A stretch of DNA of 64,000 nt from Embleya scabrispora (GTDB lineage: Bacteria > Actinomycetota > Actinomycetes > Streptomycetales > Streptomycetaceae): contig NZ_MWQN01000002.1 in NCBI RefSeq assembly GCF_002024165.1, positions 620,001-684,000 of the forward strand, read 5' to 3'. Within the stretch, counting starts at the first letter, position 1, and each line of letters starts with the position of its first letter. Positions 34,498 to 42,385 of the stretch are shown here, one piece after another. Made by a program: the position numbers and the translations under genes. Under the pieces are notes generated by a model that ran no database searches, was not told the origin of the DNA, and was given only the letters and a program-made list of their open reading frames with translations.

Positions 34498-35274
34498 TCA
34501 GCGACCGAGTTGGGTGTACGTCTTGAACGTGTACAGCCCGTCCAGGGTGATCGAATTGGTCCCGCCGGGCGACGGCAGGCCGTTGCGCTGGTTCAGCACC
34601 GTGCCGAGCGGACCACAACCGCCTGCGGCGGGGATGGCGACCGTGTTGTCCCACAGGGTGCCCTTGAGGATGGGCGGGTCCTTGGAGATCCACTCGTTGG
34701 GGCCCTTGCGCATCATGGTCAGCCGGATCGGTTGCTCGGCGGTGCCGATCGAGCAGTCCTTCGGCAGCAGCGGGCCGCTCAGGGCCAGGGTCACGTCCAG
34801 ACCGCCGGCCGAGGTGCCGTGGGAGAGGAAGTCGAACCAACCGCCGTATTTCGTCTCGACGTTCATCCCGAGGAGTGGCGCGCGCTCGGGGAGGCCGGGC
34901 ACGCCGAGCAGGCCGCCGGAGGTCGGGCTCGGGGTCGCGTGCAGCGCGCCGAAGACCTGGCCGGTGGTGCCGTCGGGCAGCGGGCCCTCGGCGTGCGTGA
35001 TGGTCATCGGGCGAATCGGGACGACGGCTTCGCCCAGCCGCATCTCCCCGGTGGCGACGTGTACTTCGCAGCGCCACTTGTCGGGGTCCGCGCCGATGGG
35101 CAGCGTCGGGCAGTCGCCGAAGTCGAAGGTTGGCAGCCCGGCGGCGGACGGGGTCGCCCGGTGCTTCGGCGGGGCCTCGGCGAGTGCCGGTGCGGTGGTC
35201 GACGCCACCGCGCCGAGGGCCAGTCCGGTACAGGCGGCCAGCTTGGTGAAGGTGCGGTTTCTCCTGCGGTCCAC
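34498..35274 (-). CDS. Secreted beta-rich protein, function unknown
   Basis: 258 residues from GTG 35274, with GGGGGAA 7 bases upstream. The N-terminus is a signal peptide (RRRNRTFTKLAACTGLALGA, cleavage near ALAEA). The mature protein is strand-rich with two or more Cys pairs (FGDCPTLP and WRCEVHVATGEM; LLPKDCSIG and AAGGCGPLG) that could form disulphides outside the cell. I do not recognise the family. The gene stands alone, with 127 bases to the hypothetical gene downstream. Confidence 0.8.
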   Translation of the reverse strand: MDRRRNRTFTKLAACTGLALGAVASTTAPALAEAPPKHRATPSAAGLPTFDFGDCPTLPIGADPDKWRCEVHVATGEMRLGEAVVPIRPMTITHAEGPLPDGTTGQVFGALHATPSPTSGGLLGVPGLPERAPLLGMNVETKYGGWFDFLSHGTSAGGLDVTLALSGPLLPKDCSIGTAEQPIRLTMMRKGPNEWISKDPPILKGTLWDNTVAIPAAGGCGPLGTVLNQRNGLPSPGGTNSITLDGLYTFKTYTQLGR

Positions 35275-35310
35275 GGTGATCGTTCCCCCTGGGGTGCGAC
35301 TGGTGTTTCC

Positions 35311-35328
35311 GTTCGGCAATGACCGAAC
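35311..35328. promoter_or_regulatory. Short inverted repeat upstream of the secreted protein gene
   Basis: GTTCGG (35311-35316) and CCGAAC (35323-35328) form 6-base arms around CAATGA, 37 bases before the start codon of the minus-strand secreted protein. It may be a regulator site, but short arms like these arise by chance in GC-rich DNA. Confidence 0.35.
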
Positions 35329-35489
35329 CCCCATGAACGTAGGGAAGTTCGGCCCCCACCCGGAATCCGGCGACCCCCAGGCCGGGCACTGGGGGCAGCC
35401 CCAACACCGGCGGGGGGATACCGGTCGGGGAGGCGGGGAGGGGGGAGGCGGCGACCGGCCCACGGCGCGCGGACCGCTCGGGGTCGGGA

Positions 35490-36008
35490 TCAGGCGATGC
35501 GCTTGTAGTAGAAGGTGCCGTCCCGCAGCTTCCCGGCCGGGTCGGTCGCATAGTCCGGAACCAGGCCGTAGCGGGTCCAGCCGGCCGTCCGGTACAGGTG
35601 GTCGGCGGTGCTCTCGGCCTCGGTGTCGAGCAGGAGCAGGCGGCTTCCGCCGTCGGCGGCGCCCTGTTCGGCGGTACGCAGCAGGGCTCGGCCGAGTCCG
35701 TGGCCCCGGGCGTTGCGGTGGACCATGAGCTTGACCACCTCGGCGCGATGCCGGCTGTTCGGTCTGTGGTCCAGGACGAGACCGACCGTGCCGGCCACGC
35801 CGTTCGGGCCCCGGGCGACCCACACCCGGCGGCTGCCGTCGGCCACGGCGGAGTCCAGGGACCGCCACCAGGCCGCCGCCGCGGCGTGGTCGAACGGGGC
35901 GACGAAGCCGACGGAGGAGCCGCCGGCGACCACGTCGACGAGCAGGTCGGCCAGGTTCGCGATGCCGGCGCGGAAGTCGTCGACGGTCAGTTCGGTGATG
36001 GTGTGCAA
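35490..36008 (-). CDS. GNAT-family N-acetyltransferase
   Basis: 172 residues from ATG 36008. The acetyl-CoA loop is RNARGHGLGRALL, preceded by AEVVKLMVHR, and the C-terminus has DHLYRTAGWTRYGLVPDYA, the usual GNAT ending. The substrate is unknown. It lies 12 bases downstream of the XRE-cupin regulator on the same strand, so the pair is almost certainly co-transcribed, and the acetyltransferase is a likely output of that regulator. Confidence 0.92.
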   Translation of the reverse strand: MHTITELTVDDFRAGIANLADLLVDVVAGGSSVGFVAPFDHAAAAAWWRSLDSAVADGSRRVWVARGPNGVAGTVGLVLDHRPNSRHRAEVVKLMVHRNARGHGLGRALLRTAEQGAADGGSRLLLLDTEAESTADHLYRTAGWTRYGLVPDYATDPAGKLRDGTFYYKRIA

Positions 36009-36020
36009 GTCGGCTCTCCG

Positions 36021-36626
36021 TCAGGGCAGGACGATCAACAGGGCGTAGCGGACCGGTTCGGGGCCCGGGTTGCGAAAGCGTGAGCGCTCCCACGACCGGT
36101 AGCGCAGGCAGTCGCCGACGCGCACCTCGTGCGGCCGACCGCCCGTGGTGACCTCCAGGACGCCGTCCAGCACCCAGACGTGGTGTTCGAGGCCGGGTAC
36201 GGACGGGCCGTCGTAGGCGATGTCCGCGCCGGGGCGCAGGGTGCCCTCGACCACCTCGCCGCGCAGGCTCGGATGCGGCGGGGACACCGATCGACGGGTG
36301 AAGCCCGAGGTCCGGTCCTGCCACACCTCCTGCCGTTCGGCGCGGACCAGTTGTGGCGGTTCCGACTCGACCTCGGCGAGCAACTGCGACATGGTCCGTT
36401 CGTACGCCGTGCACAACCGGCCGAGCAGCGCCGCCGTCGGGCTGATCTCACCCCGCTCCAGCCGGGACAGGGTGGACCGGCTCACGTCGGTCCGGCGCCC
36501 CAACTCGTCCAGGGACCAGCCGTGTTCCAGCCGGAGTTCGGTGAGCCGACCGGCCAGCCGCGCCTCGACCCGTGCGGCGGCGGCACGGTCCGGCGTCGCC
36601 GCGTCTCCGTCTGCGTCCTCTCTCAT
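36021..36626 (-). CDS. XRE-type regulator with C-terminal cupin domain
   Basis: 201 residues from ATG 36626. The N-terminal helix-turn-helix is RLEHGWSLDELGRRTDVSRS, then TLSRLERGEISPTAALLGRL, the Xre/Cro pattern. Residues about 110-200 are a cupin barrel with EHHVWVLDGVLEV, then a GDCLRYRSWERSRFRNPGPEP stretch (given in part), the two cupin motifs. Such regulators bind a small ligand in the cupin and repress their own operon. The start codon lies inside a 19-bp perfect inverted repeat. The GNAT gene follows 12 bases downstream. Confidence 0.95.
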   Translation of the reverse strand: MREDADGDAATPDRAAAARVEARLAGRLTELRLEHGWSLDELGRRTDVSRSTLSRLERGEISPTAALLGRLCTAYERTMSQLLAEVESEPPQLVRAERQEVWQDRTSGFTRRSVSPPHPSLRGEVVEGTLRPGADIAYDGPSVPGLEHHVWVLDGVLEVTTGGRPHEVRVGDCLRYRSWERSRFRNPGPEPVRYALLIVLP

Positions 36627-36661
36627 ATTCGAGACGATATCCCGAATATGAGAGAGGACGC
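36613..36661. promoter_or_regulatory. 19-bp perfect inverted repeat over the start of the XRE-cupin gene
   Basis: GCGTCCTCTCTCATATTCG (36613-36631) and its exact complement (36643-36661) flank an 11-base spacer containing GATATC. The left arm includes the start codon of the XRE-cupin gene. The mirrored right arm creates an ATG on the plus strand too, but no gene follows it. Most likely the repressor's own operator. Confidence 0.85.
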
Positions 36662-36706
36662 ACGGTGGGGTCGGGCACGCCGACCGGCGCGAGGCCCCAC
36701 GCGCGC

Positions 36707-38212
36707 TCAGCGGCCCCGGTGGCGGCCCCGGGACGCGGGCGCCGGTACGGTGACGGCCGGCGCGCCGGCATCCTTCGTCGGCGGCCCGTGATCGGCCGCG
36801 GCCAGGAGCGCCGCCAGTGCGGTGGTGACCGGGACCGAGGCGACCAGGCCGATGCTGCCGACCAGCGTGCGGGCGATCTCCTCCGCGACGATCTCGCTGG
36901 TGGCCACGTCCAGCACGTCCCGGCGCGCGATCGAGAACAGCAACATCAGCGGCAACGCGGCGCCCGCGTACGCCAATACCAGCGTGTTGACCGTCGACGC
37001 GATGTGGTCGCGGCCGATCCGGATGCCCGCCCGGTACAGCCGACGGGCCGTCATGGTCGGGTCGGCCTGCTTGAGTTCCCACACCGCCGAGGTCTGAGTG
37101 ACCGTCACATCGTCGAGTACGCCCAGCGAACCGATGATGAAGCCGGCCAACAGCAGGCCGTGCAACTCGATGTGCGGATACAGCGCGTGAACGAGTCCGG
37201 TCTCGTCGGAGGTGTTGCCGGTCAGGTGCGCCCACCCGATGAACAGCTTCCCCAACACGCCGATCAGCGCCACCGAGACCAGCGTGCCGACCACCGCGAC
37301 CGACGTGCGCGCCGATATGCCGTGACACAGGTACAGGGCCGTGAACATGATCGCGCTGCCGCCGACGACCGCGACCAGGAGCGGATCCGACCCGTGCAGG
37401 ATGGCCGGGAGGATGAAGAAGGACAACACCGCGAAGCTGATCGCGAGCGCGATCAGGGCGGTCAGCCCGCGCATCCGCCCGACCACGATCACCGCGACCG
37501 CGAACAGGCCCGCGAGCAGCAGCATCGGCGGGCCGCGCCGGACGTCGATCACCGAATAGCGCAGGTCCTCGGGCGCGCCCGGGGCGTACGCGAGCACCAC
37601 CCCCTGCCCGACCGAGAACCGGCGCAGCTGGTCCGGCCGGACCACCTCGGTGACCCGGCGGCCCTTGTCGGCGCCGGAGGTGACCTCGATGGTGGCGCGG
37701 CGGCAGTCGGCGGGCGGGGGCGCCGAGCCGGGCGCGGTGGTGGGCGGGGGCCAGGGAACGCCGCCGGGGGTGGCGTCCGGTGGGGGAGCGGCGGCGCCGG
37801 TGGAGCCGGCCGGGTCGCCCGAGTGGCCGCTGCCGGCGGCGAAGGCGTCGGCGTCCGCCTGCGCGCAGGGCAGCTCCTCGACCTTGGTGACGCGTCCGTC
37901 CCGGGTCTCCTGGTCGAAGCCCACGCCCGTACGCGGATGCGCGGGTGTGCCGCTGGGCCACAGCACCACGAGGCCGATTGCCACGGCGGCGGCGAACGGG
38001 ATGAGTACGGCGGCCACCACGCGCCGCAGCCGGGTCGAGACGGGGGATGCGGGCCCGTGCGCGTGGGCGTGGCCGTGCCCGTGGTGCGCCGGGTGCGGCG
38101 GATCGGGCGGGTGCCGGTCGCTGCTCCCGTGGCTCCGCCGGCCGCGACCCGGTGCGTGGGTCGGGTCGCCGACGTCCTCGGGATCCTGGTGATCCGCTCG
38201 TGTCCTGCGCAT
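36707..38212 (-). CDS. YibE/F-family integral membrane protein
   Basis: 501 residues from ATG 38212 with GGGAGGG upstream. The N-terminal about 45 residues are His/Pro-rich and cytosolic. One hydrophobic helix (VVAAVLIPFAAAVAIGLVVL) leads to an extracytosolic domain of about 140 residues with a Pro/Gly-rich linker, and then about seven membrane helices of the YibE/F domain with conserved segments such as GRMRGLTALIAL, FIIGSLGVLDDVTVTQTSAVWEL and RDHIASTVNTLVLAYAGAALP. The family is widespread and probably a transporter; its substrate is unknown. The His-rich start could bind metal, which is a guess. Confidence 0.92.
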   Translation of the reverse strand: MRRTRADHQDPEDVGDPTHAPGRGRRSHGSSDRHPPDPPHPAHHGHGHAHAHGPASPVSTRLRRVVAAVLIPFAAAVAIGLVVLWPSGTPAHPRTGVGFDQETRDGRVTKVEELPCAQADADAFAAGSGHSGDPAGSTGAAAPPPDATPGGVPWPPPTTAPGSAPPPADCRRATIEVTSGADKGRRVTEVVRPDQLRRFSVGQGVVLAYAPGAPEDLRYSVIDVRRGPPMLLLAGLFAVAVIVVGRMRGLTALIALAISFAVLSFFILPAILHGSDPLLVAVVGGSAIMFTALYLCHGISARTSVAVVGTLVSVALIGVLGKLFIGWAHLTGNTSDETGLVHALYPHIELHGLLLAGFIIGSLGVLDDVTVTQTSAVWELKQADPTMTARRLYRAGIRIGRDHIASTVNTLVLAYAGAALPLMLLFSIARRDVLDVATSEIVAEEIARTLVGSIGLVASVPVTTALAALLAAADHGPPTKDAGAPAVTVPAPASRGRHRGR

Positions 38213-38460
38213 GGCGAAGCCCTCCCGCCGATCGGGTCGACGCGTCGTCGTACCCGGGGTCTCGGGTCCCGGCGGGAAGCGTAGCGGGCCGTGCGGCACG
38301 GTCCGGAAGGGTCCGGGGGGACCGGCGGTGAGGTGAACCGTTCGGTCGTCGGCGCAAGCACCTTGCGGCGGATCGGGTACAGGCCGCAAGATTCTTGCCT
38401 GCCGATCGGACTCGGGTTCGATGCTTTGCGTGGGCAGCGCCGAGGACGGGAGCGTCGGGC

Positions 38461-38901
38461 ATGGCCGAGATCGACAGCATCGACCACAACATCCTGCGCA
38501 TGTTGCGCGAGGACGGGCGGCGCACCTTCTCCGAGATGGCCGGACAGATCGGCCTGTCGGTCGCGGCGGTCAAGCGCCGGGTGGACCGGATGCGCGAGGA
38601 GGGCGTGATCACCGGCTTCACCGTGCAGATCGACCACGCCAAGCTGGGCTGGGGCGTCGAGGCGTTCACCGAACTGCGCTACCCGGGCAGCATGCCGGTG
38701 AGCGAGATCGTGCGCACCGCCACGGACACCCCCGAGGTGCAGGCGGTGTACACGATCGCCGGCGATCCCGACGCGCTGATCCATGTCCGGGTCCGCGACA
38801 TCACCCACCTGCAACAGGTGATCGATCACCTCCGGCGCAACGGAAACGTCACCGGCACCAAGACGCTGATGGTCCTGGGGTCGTGGACGAAGGAGCGCTG
38901 A
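38461..38901 (+). CDS. Lrp/AsnC-family transcriptional regulator
   Basis: 146 residues from ATG 38461 with GGGAGC upstream. The helix-turn-helix runs through IDHNILRMLREDGRRTFSEM and LSVAAVKRRVDRMREEGVI. The C-terminal RAM domain has the ligand/oligomerisation pattern ending in DPDALIHVRVRDITHLQQV. These proteins form octamers and respond to amino acids. No amino-acid gene is adjacent apart from an unrelated DUF6204 gene downstream, so the target is unknown. Confidence 0.95.
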   Translation: MAEIDSIDHNILRMLREDGRRTFSEMAGQIGLSVAAVKRRVDRMREEGVITGFTVQIDHAKLGWGVEAFTELRYPGSMPVSEIVRTATDTPEVQAVYTIAGDPDALIHVRVRDITHLQQVIDHLRRNGNVTGTKTLMVLGSWTKER

Positions 38902-38959
38902 GCCCGGGGCACGGGGCTTCCGGCCGAAATTCGGTTGAGGCGCCGCCTAGGGTTTGCCC

Positions 38960-39313
38960 ATGAGCGAACGCATCTTCCGCATCACCGTCCGAGGCGCCTT
39001 CGACGGACTGGGCGAGGAGCAGCGGGCGGAACTGCTCGCCCGGGCCGCCGAACACGACGTGCTGCGGGCGACCTTCACGCCCGAGGGGCATCTGACGTAC
39101 GACCTTGCGGCGCGCCCGTTCTTCACCTTCCGCTTCGTCGACTCGGGGGAGGCGGAGGAGGACATCGTCCCGGCGACGGAGCGAGCGTTGGCGGCGGCGG
39201 ACCGGTGGCTGAGCGACCGCGGCTACGGCCACAAGAACCTCCGGGCCCAAGCCGAAGACCTGTCCCAGGCCCCGCTGTCCAAGCGCCAACGCAGGGCCCA
39301 GGCAGCCGGCTAG
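38960..39313 (+). CDS. DUF6204-family small protein
   Basis: 117 residues from ATG 38960. A ferredoxin-like alpha/beta pattern is seen: RIFRITVRGAFDGL, then LRATFTPEGHLTYDL, then FFTFRF and a C-terminal amphipathic helix ending in a basic KRQRRAQ tail. This corresponds to the actinobacterial DUF6204 family, which has no known function. It follows the Lrp gene by 58 bases on the same strand and may be co-expressed with it. Confidence 0.8.
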   Translation: MSERIFRITVRGAFDGLGEEQRAELLARAAEHDVLRATFTPEGHLTYDLAARPFFTFRFVDSGEAEEDIVPATERALAAADRWLSDRGYGHKNLRAQAEDLSQAPLSKRQRRAQAAG

Positions 39314-39808
39314 ACCGTTTCGGAAGCCGCTCCCGGCGTCTCGCCTCCCGCCGGGACGAACCCGCTGCGAGGCGATGACCGGCGGCCGGTTCCAAACCGT
39401 TGTTACGGACCTCGGTGCGGGATCGGCCGTCGTCGTGGCACCCGGCGACTACGGTCCGAGCCGCTTGCGTGCGGACCCGGCCACCGGGATCCATGCCGCC
39501 CATCGGCGGTGGCGGCAACCGCTGTTCGTGCTGGTCACGGCCGAACGACGCGGTGGAAAGCCGCAGTTCGCGGCCGTGCCCGGAGCCGCGACGCGCACGG
39601 GACGAGGCGGCCCGATCAGTACGCGCCCATGGCGGACGAGCGTGCCCGCGTTCCTGTACGTGACCATGTCACCGGTCTGTGACGGCGCCGTCGTGGGTCG
39701 ACGACTCCCGTATCGCCCCGGTGTTCGGGCTCGTCATAGTGATCGAGCAAGCACCGCGGGGCCTCGCCGGCTCCGGGCTTCGATCAACGGACACCAAGGG
39801 GACGTTCA
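39314..39808. other. Intergenic region with no supported gene
   Basis: 495 bases. A frame at 39375-39869 is open but overlaps the start of the lipoprotein gene and is rich in Arg/Gly/Pro without a recognisable domain. The last about 80 bases should carry the promoter of the lipoprotein gene. No clear repeat or palindrome was seen. Confidence 0.4.
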
Positions 39809-40522
39809 ATGTTCGGGAACCGCAGCAGGGCCCTCCTCCTCTCCGCCGCCGTCGTCGGCGGCGCGATGACGATGACGGCATGCCAGGGCACCGACTCGGG
39901 CAACGCCGCCCAGGGCAACCCGCCCGCCGCCGCACCGGCCGGCCAGACCGTCACCCAACCGTCCGCACTCGGCGCTTCGACCACCGGCGGCAACACCTCC
40001 ACCGGCTCCGGCTCCACCGTCAAGGACTCCGCCTCGGGGAAGACCGTCACCCCGAACAAGGCCACCGGCACCACCTCCGGCGGCGCCGGCAACTCCGGCA
40101 GCGGCCCCGCCAAGTGCCGCACCGACGACCTCAGTTTCCTCGCCGACGACGCCACCATCGACGGCGACGACGACCGCACCGTCGCCGTCACCCTCGACAA
40201 CCTCGCCGGCGACTGCACCATGACCGGCTTCGCCGGCGTCGACCTCAAGACCACCGCCGGAACCATCTCCGCCGAACGCACCGACGAACCCGTCGTCCCC
40301 GTCATCCTCAAGCGCGACACGTCCATCTCCTTCGGCATCCACTACCCGGCCAACGACTCCGGCGGCTCCGGCATCCGCATCACCGGCCTGCTCGTCACCC
40401 CGCCCGGAGAGACCAAGTCCGCCGACATCCCCTGGCCCGGCGCCACCACCCTCCCCGTCACCGACGGCACCGGCACCCCCGTCACCGTCGGCCCCATGGG
40501 CAGCGCCGGCCAAGGCGGCTGA
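39809..40522 (+). CDS. DUF4232-type lipoprotein
   Basis: 237 residues from ATG 39809. A short signal peptide ends in the lipobox TMTAC, so the protein is lipid-anchored. After about 75 disordered Thr/Ser/Gly-rich residues comes a DUF4232 domain (CRTDDLSFLADDATIDGDDD, then a TVAVTLDN stretch and CTMTGFAGVDL with a second Cys). The two Cys probably pair outside the cell. The family is common in actinomycetes with no known role. A strong hairpin terminator follows. Confidence 0.9.
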   Translation: MFGNRSRALLLSAAVVGGAMTMTACQGTDSGNAAQGNPPAAAPAGQTVTQPSALGASTTGGNTSTGSGSTVKDSASGKTVTPNKATGTTSGGAGNSGSGPAKCRTDDLSFLADDATIDGDDDRTVAVTLDNLAGDCTMTGFAGVDLKTTAGTISAERTDEPVVPVILKRDTSISFGIHYPANDSGGSGIRITGLLVTPPGETKSADIPWPGATTLPVTDGTGTPVTVGPMGSAGQGG

Positions 40523-40550
40523 CACCCACCGCGCCCGAAAAACCCCGACA

Positions 40551-40594
40551 CGGCCCGGAGCCCGTCCAGCGCATCATCGGACGGGCCCGGGCCG
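40551..40594 (+). terminator. Terminator after the DUF4232 gene
   Basis: A 16-bp stem (CGGCCCGG plus GCCCGTCC pairing with GGACGGGC plus CCGGGCCG, one bulged A) with an 11-base loop, followed by GGGTGTTTTC. It starts 29 bases after the lipoprotein stop. Confidence 0.85.
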
Positions 40595-40798
40595 GGGTGT
40601 TTTCACTGTCGGAAACCATCGGAAAATGAGTGGAACGGCGTCACCGCGCGCCGTTACGGTGCTGCCGGACCCGTCCTCCAGGCAAGGAAGTGCCGTTGTA
40701 CACCGTGTGAGATTCCCCGAGCGCTGTTGGTCGCGCGTCGCGCATCTGCGCCGCGCTGCTTCTTGCTGCGGTCTTCTCACTGGAACCGGTGTACACCC

Positions 40799-41347
40799 GT
40801 GCTCGAAACCTGGGTGGTCATGCCCACCCGCCTACCCCTCGTCCTCCGCCGCTGCCACGGCTGCGCGGCCGAGCACCTGCGGGCGAACGGCAAATTCCGC
40901 GTCAACGCGAACCACAAGCTCATCGACGTCTGGCTCCTCGCGCTCTGTACCGCCTGCGGGGAAACGGCGAAGCTGACGGTCCTGGAGCGAACGCACGTGC
41001 GCTCCGTACGACCCGATCTGCTCGATCGGCTGCATGCCAACGACCTCGGCCTGGCGGCCGAACTGCTCCAGGATCCGCTCGTTCGGCGCCGCAATCGCAT
41101 CGCCCTCGACTGGACCGACGCCTGGCGCCTGGACACCGGCAAAACGGCTCACCCGGACCGCGAGACGATCGAGGTCGCGGTGCGGTTCGCGGCCCGGATC
41201 CCCGTCCGGCCGGTACGCCTGATCGCCGAAGGTTTCGGCCTGCCCAGAGCCGAGGTCGAGCGACTGATCACCGACGGAAAGATCGTCTCCGCGGTCCGAC
41301 TGACCGGCAAACTCTCCGCCGACTTCACCTTCATGCTCAAACCCTGA
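40799..41347 (+). CDS. DUF1062-family protein with a zinc-ribbon-like Cys set
   Basis: 182 residues from GTG 40799; the first residues VLETWVVMPTRLP match the way DUF1062 proteins begin, so this start is preferred to the ATG at 40820. CHGC near residue 20 and CTAC near residue 50 suggest a zinc ribbon. The sequence HKLIDVWLLALC and KLTVLERTHVRSVRP are the family hallmarks, and the C-terminal half contains a helix-turn-helix-like stretch (GLPRAEVERLITDGKIVS) resembling an S4-type RNA-binding motif. The function is unknown. Codon use agrees with its neighbours. Confidence 0.88.
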   Translation: MLETWVVMPTRLPLVLRRCHGCAAEHLRANGKFRVNANHKLIDVWLLALCTACGETAKLTVLERTHVRSVRPDLLDRLHANDLGLAAELLQDPLVRRRNRIALDWTDAWRLDTGKTAHPDRETIEVAVRFAARIPVRPVRLIAEGFGLPRAEVERLITDGKIVSAVRLTGKLSADFTFMLKP

Positions 41348-41395
41348 AGCCCCTCGCGACCCGGGTCCTGTCCGGCAACTCCCGCCGGACAGGCG

Positions 41396-41953
41396 CTAGT
41401 CCCGGGTCGGGGTGCCTCGGGGAGCGAATGGGAAGGACTCGCGCAGGGACCAGTTGCCGTCCTCGTCGCCCACCACCAGGTCGAGTCCGGCGACCCGGGT
41501 GGTGAGGGGCAGGCGGGTGGTGACCTCCTCGGCCAGGGCCCGCAGTTCCTCGGCGTCCTGGCCGAGGGCGACGGTCAGGTGTGGTCCGACGTCGTCCGGA
41601 TCGTCGAGGTAGGCGCCGCCGTAGGGGAGGCAGTCCGGCCAGCGGTCGGTCACCGCCTCGATCAGTCGCAGCACCGGGTCGGCCGGATCGGGGGCCAGCC
41701 ACAATCCGCGATGGAACTGCCCGATCCGCTCGAACGCCAGCTCCATCGCGGGCTGCGCACCGGCGATCGCGCCCAGTGCCTCCAGGTCTGCGGCTGCGAT
41801 CTCCGTGGGCGGCAACCACGGGTACAACACGGTCACATGCGCCGGAATCCCCTCGGCGACGCGCGGATCGTAGCGCTCCCGCCAGGGCTCGACGACCTGT
41901 TCCACATCGGGAACCAGCAACACAAGCGCACTGACCACAAACCGCTCGCCCAT
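41396..41953 (-). CDS. 2'-5' RNA ligase family protein (2H phosphoesterase)
   Basis: 185 residues from ATG 41953. Two HxTx-type motifs define the 2H superfamily: HVTV in PAHVTVLYPW and HLTV in GPHLTVALGQ. The spacing is normal for YjcG/LigT-like proteins. They hydrolyse or ligate 2'-5' linkages in RNA or cyclic phosphates; the natural substrate here is unknown. The gene is convergent with the DUF1062 gene, with 48 bases between the ends. Confidence 0.92.
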   Translation of the reverse strand: MGERFVVSALVLLVPDVEQVVEPWRERYDPRVAEGIPAHVTVLYPWLPPTEIAAADLEALGAIAGAQPAMELAFERIGQFHRGLWLAPDPADPVLRLIEAVTDRWPDCLPYGGAYLDDPDDVGPHLTVALGQDAEELRALAEEVTTRLPLTTRVAGLDLVVGDEDGNWSLRESFPFAPRGTPTRD

Positions 41954-42385
41954 CCCCGAAGTCTACGGTCCGACGTCGGCCCCCGCGCCCATAGGCACGC
42001 CCGGCTCGGCGGCGCCGCTCCGGGGTCGTCGGCCGAGGCGCGCGTGTTTGCTCGTCCTGCCTCACCGCATGTCTCTCACCCTTGCGCAATCGACCGGGTA
42101 CGTGGATCGGGATCTGGACGCCGACCCGGCGCGCTGGTTCCCGACGCGCGGCACCGACGTCCCGGCTCGATCCGCCCGGTCGAACCGTTCCTCGCCGGGC
42201 TGGGGCACGACGCCGCGACGGCATTGGCCGGATTCGACCGCAGGGTCCGATCGGGGACCCTGCCGGTTGGCGGAGTCGATCGGGACTTCAGGTGCGGGGT
42301 GCGGGGTGCGCGGACGACCGCGTCTGCGGTGGACGCGATCTCGCGTGCACCGCAGACGTGGTGTGGCCGTGGCGTCCGGCTTTCG
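41954..42385. other. Intergenic region containing the terminator of the phosphodiesterase gene
   Basis: 432 bases between two minus-strand genes. The only clear element is the hairpin at 42321-42358. The stretch just before it carries GTGCGGGGTGCGGGGTGCGC, a slippage-prone 7-base repeat. The right-hand side (near 41960-42050) should hold the promoter of the 2H gene. No protein is supported. Confidence 0.5.
42321..42358 (-). terminator. Hairpin terminator after the glycerophosphodiesterase gene
   Basis: CGTCTGCGGTG pairs with CACCGCAGACG, and inside them ACGCGA pairs with TCGCGT around a 2-base loop, with one mismatch between the two stems. It lies 28 bases beyond the minus-strand stop. Confidence 0.8.

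Noticed and set aside
39375-39869. Plus-strand open frame of 164 codons before the DUF4232 lipoprotein
   Set aside because: Overlaps the lipoprotein start in another frame, has no ribosome binding site and no recognisable fold.
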